From contig JAPDRN010000065.1 in NCBI GenBank assembly GCA_030247855.1, forward strand, positions 62,001 to 126,000: DNA of 64,000 nt, given 5' to 3'. Both the position numbers and the translations under genes were made by a program. This DNA comes from Knufia peltigerae (taxonomy: Eukaryota > Ascomycota > Eurotiomycetes > Chaetothyriales > Trichomeriaceae). The stretch's first letter is position 1; each line of letters opens with the position of its first letter. Below are positions 31,676 through 42,774 of the stretch, piece by piece. The notes beneath the pieces were generated by a model. It was not told the origin of the DNA. It did not search any database and was given only the letters and a program-made list of their open reading frames with translations.

Positions 31676-33120
31676 AAGTCACAAGGGTTCTGCGTCATTT
31701 CGTTGGGATTCTGTTTTGCTTTTGATTACTCGGTTGGATGATTGAGGTACCATTGGAGGCTGGTGACAGTCATGGCTCAGCAAAGGTACAAGGACACGGT
31801 AAAGAGTGAATGTTGCATTCCAGGTCTACCGGTCAGTGCTGGCTTCAAGCGCTGAATCATGGCACTCCACCCAAAAACGAAAAGAAAAGAAAAGCCCAAA
31901 AACATGGCCGTGGTACGGGATGCAGTGTATGAAGTCATATCGAAGTCTTTTGCAATTCGCGATTTCGTACTCCGTATGTTGCTTTTATCTGGAGAGAAAC
32001 TTCGTCTGTATTTTGTATTTCCGTACACCGTAATAAAACCAAAAAACAACGAGAAAAATAAAAATGAAAACAAACGTCGCGTCAACTACGGGGTTATCGT
32101 GGCTGTGTAACGCGTCGTCTGCCCACACACCACGCCTCAGTGATCTACACGCATACCTGTCAGCGAAAGACTGGGGCCTGGAACAAGAGGCGGCGTTCCT
32201 TTACTGACCGAGTACTTCGAAGTATGGAGTACCTACAGAGTCATTATTCAGAAAGGAAAGTCCATTCGAGCCCATGCGAGAAAAGAAGAGCTGAGATTTT
32301 TCCAACGGGACCTTCTGCAAGCCCGGAGGCTAAAAAACCGTGCCCGAGGAATTTGTGGACTGGCTGTCACTCCGTCCTCCGTGTGGTACATTACATACAT
32401 CTGAGCTCGAATCCACCACCGGGGGGGGCTCATGATACTGTACAAGAAACGCCTCCCCGTCAAGCGGAAACAATACTGTACAGTACTGTATTAAAATCTC
32501 ATCAGAAGGACAGACCAATCGAGGGACAATTTGATGACAGTCGGGGGGAAGGGGGGCGTGTGTGGGTTGATAGAAAGGAGAGAGTTGTCCGAGGAAATTT
32601 CATGCATGTCTGACATGAAGACGACCGAATAGAATTGGCCTTTGTATGTGTGTGACAAGCGACGTCTGACATGTTTTTTTTTTAGCCACCAAACGCCAGT
32701 CTAGGCCATTCCGCTATCGATAAAATTAGCGTTGGTGTACTAGTGACTAGTGTCTAGGTAAAATAACTTGACACTAAACTTTTCGAACACTGTGGCTCGA
32801 CTTCAGAGTGACACTCACTGCACACCACCAGACACCGACTTCTCAGTCTTTATACTCCCCTATCACACACACACACACACACACAGACAAAGACAAAGAC
32901 CTCTGCTCCTTTTTCTACTCCCACTCCTCTTTTCTACTCCGGATTGCTCTTTGACCTTTCTTTAACCGTCCACCGCTTCCACACGGTAGTGTACCTTACG
33001 CTCGCTTTTCAAAATCCACCCGTCGCTCGCGTTTCATCTTCTTTCACCCTCGACCAAAGATCTTCGCCTTCTTTCACTTTTCAAAGAGACGAATCGAGAA
33101 CAAAGCACTTCCTCGCAAGG
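31676..33120. other. Intergenic and leader of the GDP-mannose pyrophosphorylase gene
   Basis: No gene. Contains one exact TACTCCGTA (31968), a GTACTGTACAGTACTG-like palindromic stretch near 32470-32490, a (CA)n tract and a long pyrimidine-rich leader (32880-33120). Confidence 0.55.
32864..32885. repeat. (CA)n microsatellite
   Basis: Eleven CA units about 240 bases before the ATG of the GDP-mannose pyrophosphorylase gene, possibly within its leader or promoter. Confidence 0.9.
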
Positions 33121-34534
33121 ATGAAGGGTATGTTGGACTCTCTGACTGTGAACGTCGGACCCGCGTGTGCACGAGAAAGGGAAAACCAATGCTAACACGG
33201 ACGTTTCTCCTCCTCGACGCAGCCCTCATTCTGTATGTAAAAGCCGCGGCCGTCGTCGTCGCCGCCTCCCCCGCGACGGAGAGAGACGCCCCCCTCCTCC
33301 CCCCCAAAATGGCAGAGCACCTTACTGACAAGACATTGGCGGCACCACAGCGTCGGTGGCTTCGGCACCAGACTGCGACCTCTCACCCTCACCCTCCCGA
33401 AACCCCTCGTCGAGTTCGCCAACCGACCCATGATCCTGCACCAGGTCGAGGCCCTGGCGGCCGCCGGCGTCACGGACATTGTCCTGGCGGTTAACTATCG
33501 CCCGGAGGTCATGACCGGGGCCCTGAAGCAGTACGAGGAGAGGTACAACGTCAAGATCACGTTCTCGGTCGAGACCGAACCCCTGGGCACCGCGGGCCCC
33601 CTGAAGCTCGCCGAGAAGATCCTCGGCCGGGACGACAAGCCGTTCTTCGTCCTCAACTCGGACGTCATCTGCGAGTACCCCTTCCGGCAGCTGGCCGACT
33701 TCCACGCCTCCCACGGGGACGAGGGCACCATCGTCGTGACCAAGGTCGAGGAGCCCAGCAAGTACGGCGTCATCGTCCACAAGCCCAGCCACCCCTCCCG
33801 CATCGACCGGTTCGTCGAGAAGCCCGTCGAGTTCGTCGGCAACCGGATCAACGCGGGCATCTACATCCTCAACCCGTCGGTCCTCAAGCGCATCGAGCTG
33901 CGGCCCACCTCGATCGAGCAGGAGACCTTCCCGGCCATCTGCAAGGACAACCAGCTCCACTCGTTCGACCTCGAGGGCTTCTGGATGGACGTGGGCCAGC
34001 CCAAGGACTTCCTGAGCGGCACCTGCCTGTACCTGTCCTCCCTGGCCAAGAACAAGCCCAAGGCCCTCGTCTCCAACAACGAACCCTACGTCTTTGGCGG
34101 CAACGTCATGGTCGACCCGACCGCGAAGATCGGCAAGGGCTGCCGCATCGGCCCCAACGTGGTCATCGGCCCCGGCTGCGTCATCGGCGACGGTGTCCGA
34201 CTCCAGAGATGCGTGCTGCTGGAGGACTCGAAGGTCAAAGACCACGCATGGGTCAAGTCTACCATTGTCGGTGAGTTGACACGATACGACACGACGTCAC
34301 TTTCTTTCTTTCTTGTTCTTCTATACTACCACGTACATCAGTTTACTGACTTGTTTCTTTCTTCTCCCTTGAACAGGTTGGAGATCTACCGTCGGCCGTT
34401 GGGCTCGTCTGGAGAACGTCACCGTCTTGGGTGATGACGTCTCTATCGGTGACGAGATTTATGTCAATGGTGGTAGTGTTTTGCCCCACAAGAGTATCAA
34501 GGCGAACGTCGAGGTGCCTTCTATCATCATGTAA
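33121..34534 (+). CDS. mpg1: Mannose-1-phosphate guanylyltransferase (GDP-mannose pyrophosphorylase)
   Basis: Makes GDP-mannose from mannose-1-phosphate and GTP, the donor for N- and O-glycosylation, GPI anchors and cell-wall mannan. The 364-residue length is exactly that of the fungal family. Four exons: 33121-33127 (7 nt), 33223-33232 (10 nt), 33351-34270 and 34377-34534. The join restores MKALILVGGFGTRLRPLTLTLPKPLVEF, which holds the nucleotide-binding GGxGTRLxPLT signature, the catalytic Arg and the PKP lysine. FVEKPVEFVGNRINAGIYI matches the sugar-binding FVEKP motif. From residue 245 on there are left-handed beta-helix hexapeptides (IGKGCRIGPNVVIGPGCVIGDGV). The last exon ends in the conserved PSIIM. 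Third positions are strongly G/C, consistent with high expression. It acts in the cytosol. Confidence 0.96.
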
Positions 34535-35081
34535 AGAAAAGGACCGACAACCCCACACTTGTGTGCGTGCGTGTGCCGGTGCATGTGTGTGTACACACAC
34601 ATGGTGGTCGGGCATCATTCTTTTTTTACTCTCTCTCGGAAGCCTCCATTTTTATTACTTTTCAACCAAATCTTCACTCTGCCGTTTTGTCTGTTGCGGG
34701 GGGGAGGATGGAAAGCGACGAGGATTTCCAGCAAATGCATGCTGATTTCTGGATCGGCATTTTTCTTTCCCTTTTTTTTGCTTTCCGTCTTATCCATTGC
34801 ATGCGTGGGCGCGAAAACGAGTCAAGGCCAGGTAAATACGGGAGATAGGGGGGCGTTATGCGGAGTCGAGAACCAAATGAGATAAACCAAGAAGAATAAA
34901 AATGGATTTCGGAGCTATCAGTGTGAGAAGTTGAATACATTTTTCTTGTTTTTCCAAAATGGAGATGACGTTGATGTTTTCCCTCCTTGCTCTCTCCCAT
35001 TATTCATTGTTCAGCTAGCCAGCGCATAACAGCACCCGCCTTCAAAAAGGGGTCATCACATCAACATTGTCAACATGAATA
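34535..35081. other. Convergent 3' flanks
   Basis: No gene. T-rich and GT-rich sequence follows the pyrophosphorylase stop (a TGTGTGCGTGCGTG-like tract near 34560). Confidence 0.5.
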
Positions 35082-38005
35082 TCAACGGATGGCACTGATG
35101 ATCATCTGAGTGGCATCGTTCTGTGGGTGTCTCCTCCTTCTCCTGGGCGATTCTACCCCCGTGATCTTTAGCCAGTTCAAGATCGTCTCCAGCTGCATTT
35201 GCGGCCTGGGGGGAGTCCTTCGGGTGGGCGTAGCGGCAGCGGCCGACGACTCTGGGACGGATCGCCTTTCTATCCTGGGATATCTCTCGGTCGATCGACT
35301 TGCGGCGAATGATGTTGGCGTTGCTGGTTGACAAGGTCCGAGAAGAGGTTCGTCGCCGGCCTTTGATATGCCATGCTGCTGCTGTGGGTGATTGTGGTGG
35401 TGGTGACCCGAGTTTGCCAACTCGTTTGGGGTAAATGTTATCCCGTTTCGTTCGACTACAATGAGGTATTGACCGGCTAGGATGACCATGTCCTCCGATC
35501 TGATCTCTTCTTCGTGCTCTCCGTCCTCGATCTTTGTGAGAGGGGTGACAAAGTATTTGGTCTCGTGCCCGTGGAAGCTGACCTCCATGGTCATGCCGTC
35601 GTTCAACAGCGTGACCGAGTGGACCGAACGACGTTGGGCCTCAATGTAGATGACGTCCCCGTTGCCGCCGCCGCCGCCGCCGCGCCACGCCTTGTACACG
35701 TTCCAGACGGCGATGGGCGTCTCCTCGGCGCCGATCGGGTAGAGGACCTTGGAGATCGGCTCGTCCGCCAGTTTGGCCGAGTACTTTTCCATCTTCTCCT
35801 TGTTCTCCTCCGCGAGTCTGTAGAGGCGCCACACCGCGACCAGTCTCGCCCGGATGCCGTGCACCGTCTGTCGAATCCGCTCGTCCAGCCGTTTCTCGTC
35901 GAACGTCTGCTGGACCGTGATCTCGATGGCCTCGATGGCAGCGCGCATCTTGCTGAGGTCCGACGCCAGGTGCCGCACGAGTTCTCGCCGGGTGATTTTC
36001 CGTCCCTCGACTTTGTACGTGACGGCGAGCATGTGCTCGTTGAGCGAAGCGACGTGGTACGTTAAACGGCCCGACCCCTTGATCTCGGGAAGGAGTGATT
36101 GTTCGCTAGGTGACCCGCCTCGGCTCAGCCTCCGGGATATGGGAAGCCGCTCCCCGATGATGCTGTTGAGACGCGCCGACATTGTGTGCTTCGGTCGAGC
36201 TGGGAGGATGCTCTTTACGACATTAAGTGTCGTATTGATTTCCCATATGGCCCTGTAAAGAGGCTCATTGACCTGGACGTCTGTTATGTCAAGATTGAAA
36301 GACCTGCCCTCGGGGGTGGCTTCAACGACCGCGTACCGTCGTGGCGTCATGCGGGTGATGTTTTCGAGGTCTTCCACCGAGACAATGTATCGACAGCCAT
36401 TAGTAAGAATAATGGTGACTTCATTCGAGGTGTACTCCGCAGTGAGATTGATCGGTGGTATCTCGTTGATGGTCCTTGCGGGCCCGGCATATTGCAGGTG
36501 CTTGAAAATGCCGGAATCTGAGTAGCCCTTTTCAGGCCAATTGATGACCCACGAGCACTCCGCACTGCCTACCTGCTCGATAGTGCCGGGCAGAACGTAC
36601 TGATGGTCGACCAGGTGGTGAAGGAACATGCTCCAGAGCTGAGGCTGATCAGACAGCTGTGGATCAGGGTTTGCCAGAGGGCCATCGCAGGCAATGATGA
36701 GGGACCGCAGAAAGATTTTGGAGTTGATTGACATGAGTGGGAGTACTTTGAGGATGAGAAGTTCGATGTGCTGCCGGTGGGCCTGGATTGAGTAGGTCAC
36801 TTCGAGGAATTCGGCCAATTCACTCAAGTCATCTATTGAACTTTTGTGTCAGTTAAAAGCGGTGGTCTGAGGGGGTTGGTGGAATCTGATGTACCGTCAT
36901 TCAGTAGAGATAACAGCAGAACCAACATCTGGAGAAACCTTGGTCGGATCAGTTGTTGCTCTTGTCTGTTGTAGGAAGCCAGCGAATTGAAATAGGCCGC
37001 GCTGAGGGAAATGATGTTTTTGATCCCGCTGCTCGTGGTCAGCGTCTGGAACATGGTGCCGTGGTCGACGCCATAGCGTGTGTTCTTGGACGAGATGATG
37101 TGTCTTCTAGTAGACATTCGGAACAAAATAGGACTTCGAATGCAGAGTCTGCGAGCGTCCTCGATCATGTTGTCAAGCAGTTTGATCTAGCAGACTGTCA
37201 GATGGAAAAATTGAGCAGGTCAATCACTCACCGTTTCTCCACAAGACAGGTCGGAACCACCACGATTGATGATGTGCCGATAATTCAGGATGACCGCCAT
37301 CAGGCTTGACTGGTCTACTTCAACCAAGAGGCCTTCAAGGTCCCATTTCTCGGAGAATAACACGTTGACGATCTTGACATTGTCACTGCGTATTGTGACA
37401 ATGCGATCTTGGTGCCGGCGTAGAGCCAGGGCTCGATGATTCGATGTCGCATTGGGATCGGTAAATGGGCCAGTGGCATTCATGCGCTGGCGTGCTGCAG
37501 CGATCACCGCAGGGGTATTGTCAGTAGCAATGATGGACATGGACTTGTCGACGTCGAAGTTCTTGAGAAGCGCTCCTGCAGTATTGACTCGCCAAGAAGC
37601 GTCCTTTTGATCAGGCTCCTTCTGTGACATTTGGATCTGTTCCATTTGTGTCACTTGAGGGGTGTCGGCGCCAGCAAGGAAAGCAATGCCGATCTTCGGT
37701 TTGATTGCATCTTCAACGACTTCGGCCAGTCTGATACCATCTTTGAAACTCGCCGACAATCGACCAGTTATCGTCTTTTCAAAGGCCTTTACGAGCATGT
37801 CATGGGCTTCAAAGGAGGTATATTGGCCCGCAAGCCTCTCGAGGAGATCATCCTGTTGGTCCTGCAGGTCATAATTCTGGCTCGTGGTAAATTGAGGAGA
37901 GATCATGCTGGAAGGACCAGGTCTGGGGCGTTGAGGGTCTTGACCGTAAGAAGCAGCAGTGTTTGCATTGTTTCGACGCCCCTCATAGTCTGCAGCATTG
38001 TCCAT
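35082..38005 (-). CDS. Large protein of unknown function (938 aa)
   Basis: Three exons (38005-37232, 37186-36895, 36832-35082) joined in frame by introns of 45 and 62 nt. I do not recognise the family. The N-terminal 60 residues are polar. Residues 60-370 look helical and well folded (for example SFEAHDMLVKAFEKTITGRL and FLQMLVLLLSLLNDDDLSELAEFLEV). Residues 430-560 look like a beta-rich domain, with repeated short strands such as EVTIILTNGCRYIVSVEDL. A long charged helix (SKMRAAIEAIEITVQQTFDEKRL, then RLAEENKEKMEKY) is a candidate coiled coil. Later strands (KYFVTPLTKIEDG, EDMVILAGQYLIVVERNG) echo the earlier ones. A Gly6 run and an H-rich tract (GHHHHNHPQQQHG) precede a disordered basic tail. 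No signal peptide or membrane helix. Confidence 0.75.
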
Positions 38006-39000
38006 GTTGAAGATTAGGAATAGTCGAGTCGAGACCGAGATAATGATTCCCAGAGTTCAGGGAGCAGGACTTGTATAAGTCCTAGCCTGTATTGGAGAAG
38101 TTGGAAATAATTCTTCACGAGCAGTGAGTACAAATAAAGAGTGGACCCTGCCTTCCTTGTGACAACGAGAAGCATACCGAGAAGGCAACCCGTGATCCAT
38201 GCAGTCGAATGATTGTAGATTTATGAGAGAGGATTTCTCTTTTCCACTCATGCTGCTTGACGGAGCTCAGTACAGACCAAGTCGGATCACCGTGGCGAGC
38301 TTGAGGGGTTTCCGGTTCGTTTCTTGACTGAGACTCATTGAGGTCGATGCCTATCGCCCAGGATGTCTGCAGAAAAAGCCACTCGGTTACAGGAGCGAGC
38401 CATACGGAAGCCTCACCGGCGGCAGCCGAGTGTCGGGGTTGAAGCCATAGTTGATAGCCTGGAGGCGCTAGGCGCAGCCGCAGCAAGTTGCCTTGCGCCT
38501 TGCTCCAGGGCAACACCAGCGCTGTAGAAGTAAAAGGGTAATAACGAGACCATTGAGGGTTAGGCATCGCTGCGGGGTTCTTTGGAACAAATGCAAGGCA
38601 GACGAGGTGACTGTGTTCTGTTGGGGGTTTTGAGACGAAAGCCAAAAGGTGAAGCAAGGGTCCTGTATTCTGGCTGTGCCCAATGGTTGCCTTCCCATGA
38701 AAGATCGGCTTCTCCTAGTAGCCTTGTCGAGGCGCAAGAGGAACAGAGCACTGCAGTATGCAATTCGAGCCCGGGCGCGCCCGCAGTGCTTACCAGCTCG
38801 ACGACGTCTAGGACTTGATAGAATTGATGTAGGGTAACCAGGTACGATGGGGTGTTTTGATATCTAACAAGCTGTATGAGACTTTCTCGTCCGACGACAC
38901 CCAATTTTGGCCACACCAGCCTGGGCGAAAATCAAGACTATCTGCGTGGTTTAGAATTTGAAGTGGTACACATACACGAAACATGTTCAAAGTGCCGAAA
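38006..39000. other. Intergenic, no gene seen
   Basis: Minus-strand frames of 90-180 codons overlap here, but their translations lack family features. The left end is the promoter of the 938-residue protein; the right end is the 3' flank of the membrane-protein gene. Confidence 0.45.
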
Positions 39001-39914
39001 CTAAAGCTCCCGTTGAGTCGCTCCGTCCGTCATCTCAAACCCGTCGTCCTTCGGGTTCTTGTACTTGGTTCGACAGATAGTTCGGATTCCGAGGATACCC
39101 AACCAATAATTTCCCTGGGGATACTCTGGTGCAATCTGATATAAGAGATCGCTCTCCCAATTGATGTTGTTGTAAACGTTCTGTATGACGGGGGTCAGTG
39201 AAAGCTTTTTCATGACACAAAACTCGGGACATGTACTGTGCAGAACAGGACAAGGTCAAGCAGAACAACAGAAAGGGAGCCGGTATATCTTGGACGTACC
39301 ATGATACACAACACGGTGTCCAGGATCCACACCACAAGCCAGATAATCCAATACGCCTGGCTGGAGGCTTTGCCGCGAAAGCGATATCCCACGGCCCACG
39401 TGATCATGCCGATTAAGGCGGTAGGCTGATGAAATGGTCAATGATTAGATGAAACCGGCGAATGCAAACGCGACGGATGTGCGATGGACTTACCGCGCAA
39501 AGCCGTTGAAATCGGCATGCAAGATTGAGGTAGGCAACTCGATCACCAACTGTGTTTCGTGATGCGGTCGCCATCAACCAGCAGGTCTGGAGAAACGCCA
39601 TCCTGTTTTATGGGGGAAAACGTACGCGTCAGTCAGGAATCTCGAAGGCTTGTTATGACAGCACAACAGGCTTGTGTGTGCAGGTGGGTAGCTTACCAGT
39701 GCGTGGCTAGAAATGGCGAGACCGTCGCGATGAAATAATGGCTCTGTGCTCCGTAGAGAGAGCCCAGGCATGCTGATGCGATTTCCAGACCCCATGAGGA
39801 GACGGTCAAGAAGTAGAAGATCAGGTATTCTTGATTCCGGGCAAGCGGACCTCCGGTTTTGAATGGGAGAGCGGAGGGTTCGTCGTCGCACGCGTTGTCG
39901 ATCGTCTTTGCCAT
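39001..39914 (-). CDS. Four-helix integral membrane protein of unknown function
   Basis: A 210-residue protein from exons 39914-39697, 39602-39494, 39425-39300 and 39180-39001. The joins remove stops and give one smooth hydrophobic profile. Predicted membrane helices are near residues 27-50 (EYLIFYFLTVSSWGLEIASACL), 55-80 (YFIATVSPFLATHWMAFLQTCWLM), 108-122 (PTALIGMITWAVGYRF) and 130-150 (QAYWIIWLVVWILDTVLCIM). The C-terminal 60 residues are polar and cytosol-like, ending GATQREL. The ATG used (MAKTIDN) is the first in a frame that stays open further upstream. I recognise no named family. Confidence 0.75.
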
Positions 39915-40782
39915 TGCGACGACTTTGTTAGACACAGAGAGTTGATCTGTCCTGGAGTCGGATCTGAAAGTCTTCTTACTAGATTGATGAGATGAATTGA
40001 ACAGGATGATATTGCAGAGTAAGCATGACGATTGTTGCGGCGGGAACGACGGAAATGAAGCTGCCAACAAACTGCATGTTTTAGGCAAGTCACGTGCGAT
40101 TATCTAAGCCATTCCTCATAAACCCTTCACTGTACTCCGTACTTCCACCCGCACTCTCACTTGTACTTCTAGGTATATGGGAGTCCCTGAGGGTCGCTAC
40201 GAGCGTTGTTTGGTACGACCTTGCATCAGTAGCAGAAACAGACCGATGACAAATGAACATTGTGCATTGAGTATCGAGAAGCATTACCTCGAAGGCCTAG
40301 TCTATGTATCTCAGCACCGCTGGCTGGCTGGCAAACAAAACGCCGAATCTCTCTCCCCGTGCTCCCTTACACTGTCACCCAACTATCAGATTCTTCGACG
40401 GTCCAACCTAGCCCCATCTCAAGAACACAAATGGGTCCTATTACTGCGTAGCTAATGCCGACTCTGTAGATCGAGCCAGGTAAAATAATAAGGACAAGAT
40501 CTTGGTTTCTTCAAAGGAAAAAAGAAAACCCAAAGGACTAGAAGAAGAAGGGGAGAAAAACTAGCGCACGCACACAAATATCGTGGGCTTTTACCCGGGT
40601 AAAAACACCTTTGCGCAGTGAAGGCGCCACGGCAGAAATCATAGGCCGCATATTTTCCACCCCTTCAAAGGTATGAGAAGCATTTGCACGTTCGTTTCAT
40701 GGTACAGAAGTATCGAGGCTTGAAACACTATGGCATGGGTCGTCACCATTCGGCATCCGAGAGAATGTCCAATCGCGTTTCT
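39915..40782. other. Intergenic, no gene seen
   Basis: Contains one exact TACTCCGTA at 40133. The rest is the promoter of the four-helix protein and the 3' flank of the SH3 protein gene, including an A/G-rich stretch around 40500. Confidence 0.5.
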
Positions 40783-42774
40783 TCACAAGGCAGTGCCTGG
40801 AGCGGACGGGCCAGGACCAAGCTTGGATGGCCCGATCGGCGAGTTGCGCTTTTCTCGAACAACGCTGGCCGAGTTGCTGCGTCTCCGGCTAACATCCGCC
40901 ATGGGTGATGATCGAGATGGTCCGGGAGACATGCTGCGCTTTTGTTGAGGTCGAGGGCCTGGAGAGAGTGGTCGAGGGGCTTGGTTGAACTGACCGGGTC
41001 CTGGACTCATTGATCTCGATGGCCTCATTGAACCCGCGGGGGACATTGGTCCAGGGGACATTGGTCGTCGAGGGCCGCCGGCGGGACTCATGGGTCTGCT
41101 TGCAGGTGACATGGGCCGTCCAGGAGGAGTCATACCCGCTGGGCGAGGAGAGTTGAAGTTCTGGCTTCGAGGAGTGCCTGCAGGCGACATCGGGCGGGAG
41201 GCGGATCCGGGACCATGTGCAGGAGGTCGGGCATACTGGTTCAGATGTGATGGCTTCGGCTTGGACGGCTTCGTCGCGAGGCACGTGCGAGGGACAACAC
41301 CTTGTTGAGAGCGATCAAGTCTGATGCAGAGGGCCTACAGATGTGTTAGCTTGCGTTGATCTCACACAATAGCGATCAGTAAAAGACTTACCCATCCGTC
41401 GTCGTATTCGTGGAGCAGTCGAACAAGTTGTCCGTTCTTGAGTTCCAGCTCGTCGTCCATTGAAGGAGTGAAGTCCAGCAGAACACGATAAACATTGCCT
41501 TGAGGCGGTTCGCTAGCCGGAGATGCGGCAGGAGCGGCGGCGACAATTGGAACCGGGGTGACAGGAGTAGATGGACCAGATGCAGGGGCGTCTCGCGGGG
41601 TCGGTTGGGGCGAAGCCATTGCGACAGGAGGCTGAGGTGCAGACTCATCGTTGGCCGCAGGCGCTTGTACAGTTGGCAGTGGTCGTGCTGCAACGGGCTC
41701 GGGGACAGGCGCTGGGCTCGACTTCGGTTTGAAGGCTGCCGCAGTTGCAGCACCACCGAGAGCCGCGGCAGCAGCAACAGAAGCAACAGGGGCGGCAGCA
41801 GCAGATGGCATTGGCATCATACGAGGGGCTGGTTGAGAAGTTGGGGCAGCGTGGGCTGGGGCAGAAGGAGCCTTTTCAGGATCAGCAAATGGATTCTCTG
41901 GATCTGCAAAGGGATCCTCTCGCTCCATGGGCTTGCGAGTCGGACTTGGTCCACGCGGTTGGCGAGCTGGAGAAAGGTTTCGAGCTGAAGCAGCACCAGG
42001 CTCTCCGGCCGTGTTCAAGAGATTACCGCCGCTCAGTCGTGCTTTGTTAGGTTGGCCGAACTCTGGAAGCATTCGAGATACAGGTCGGAGGCTCAGTCTT
42101 GGGGCAGTGGTGCTGGAGATGGTGGGACTTCTGTTAATCATCTCCGTGGCAGCAGGGGCACCAGCTCCATATGTCGACTTCTCGTTGTCCTTGTTGGCTT
42201 GGGCCTCGCGTTCCCTCTTCTTCTTCCCGAGTATCCAGAGAAGGAAGACTGCAATGATACCGACGACGGCAATGACGCCAATGGCAATACCTGCTTTTGC
42301 ACCTGTTGCCATGCCGCCGCTTGAGCTACTGGAGCCGTCTTTCTGAGAAGCCCCAGCGGTTGCCGAAGCACCAGAACTGGTGAGTTCTGCAACATTGTTG
42401 GGGGAGAATGTCGTTGATGCAGAGGCGTTGGCAAGCGAGTTTGGGGCTGTAGTTGCTGCCGCCGCAGCAGTGTCAAAGGAGGTGTTCGCATTGCCAGAGG
42501 CGACGACTGTCTCCGCTGGAGCAGTGCTGAATTGGACCGATGCCCCGGTTTTTCCACCAGCTTGACCACCTCCTGCGGTGGCAGTTGCTACAGCTGGTAT
42601 GCTGTTGGATCCTCCTCCACTCAGGGTTGTGTAGCCTCCGATGACACCAGTGAAGGTTGGCTCGGCGGTCACATAGACAACTGAGTAGACGGTGCCTCCT
42701 GCTGTGCTAACGCCATCGTCTCGTCGCGCCAACTCTACCATTCTGTCATGGAAGTGCTGATGGGCGTGACCCAT
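40783..42774 (-). CDS. Single-pass membrane protein with a C-terminal SH3 domain
   Basis: A 644-residue protein from exons 42774-41392 and 41334-40783. The ectodomain (residues 1-158) is Ser/Thr/Ala/Gly-rich and probably O-glycosylated. One helix (AGIAIGVIAVVGIIAVFLLWIL, about 161-182) is followed by KKKRER on the cytosolic side. A disordered Pro/Ala-rich linker with FADPENPFADPE (NPF motif, EH-domain ligand) leads to an SH3 domain split by the intron: YRVLLDFTPSMDDELELKNGQLVRLLHEYDDGW on one side and ALCIRLDRSQQGVVPRTCL on the other, with the ALYDF-, DGW- and P-like positions present. The tail has seven MSP motifs, candidate proline-directed kinase sites. There is no classical signal peptide, so insertion probably uses the helix itself. 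The protein could scaffold polarity or cell-wall signalling, but that is inference. Confidence 0.8.

Noticed and set aside
33322..34245. Minus-strand frame of 307 codons
   Set aside because: Antisense shadow of the GC3-rich GDP-mannose pyrophosphorylase exon.
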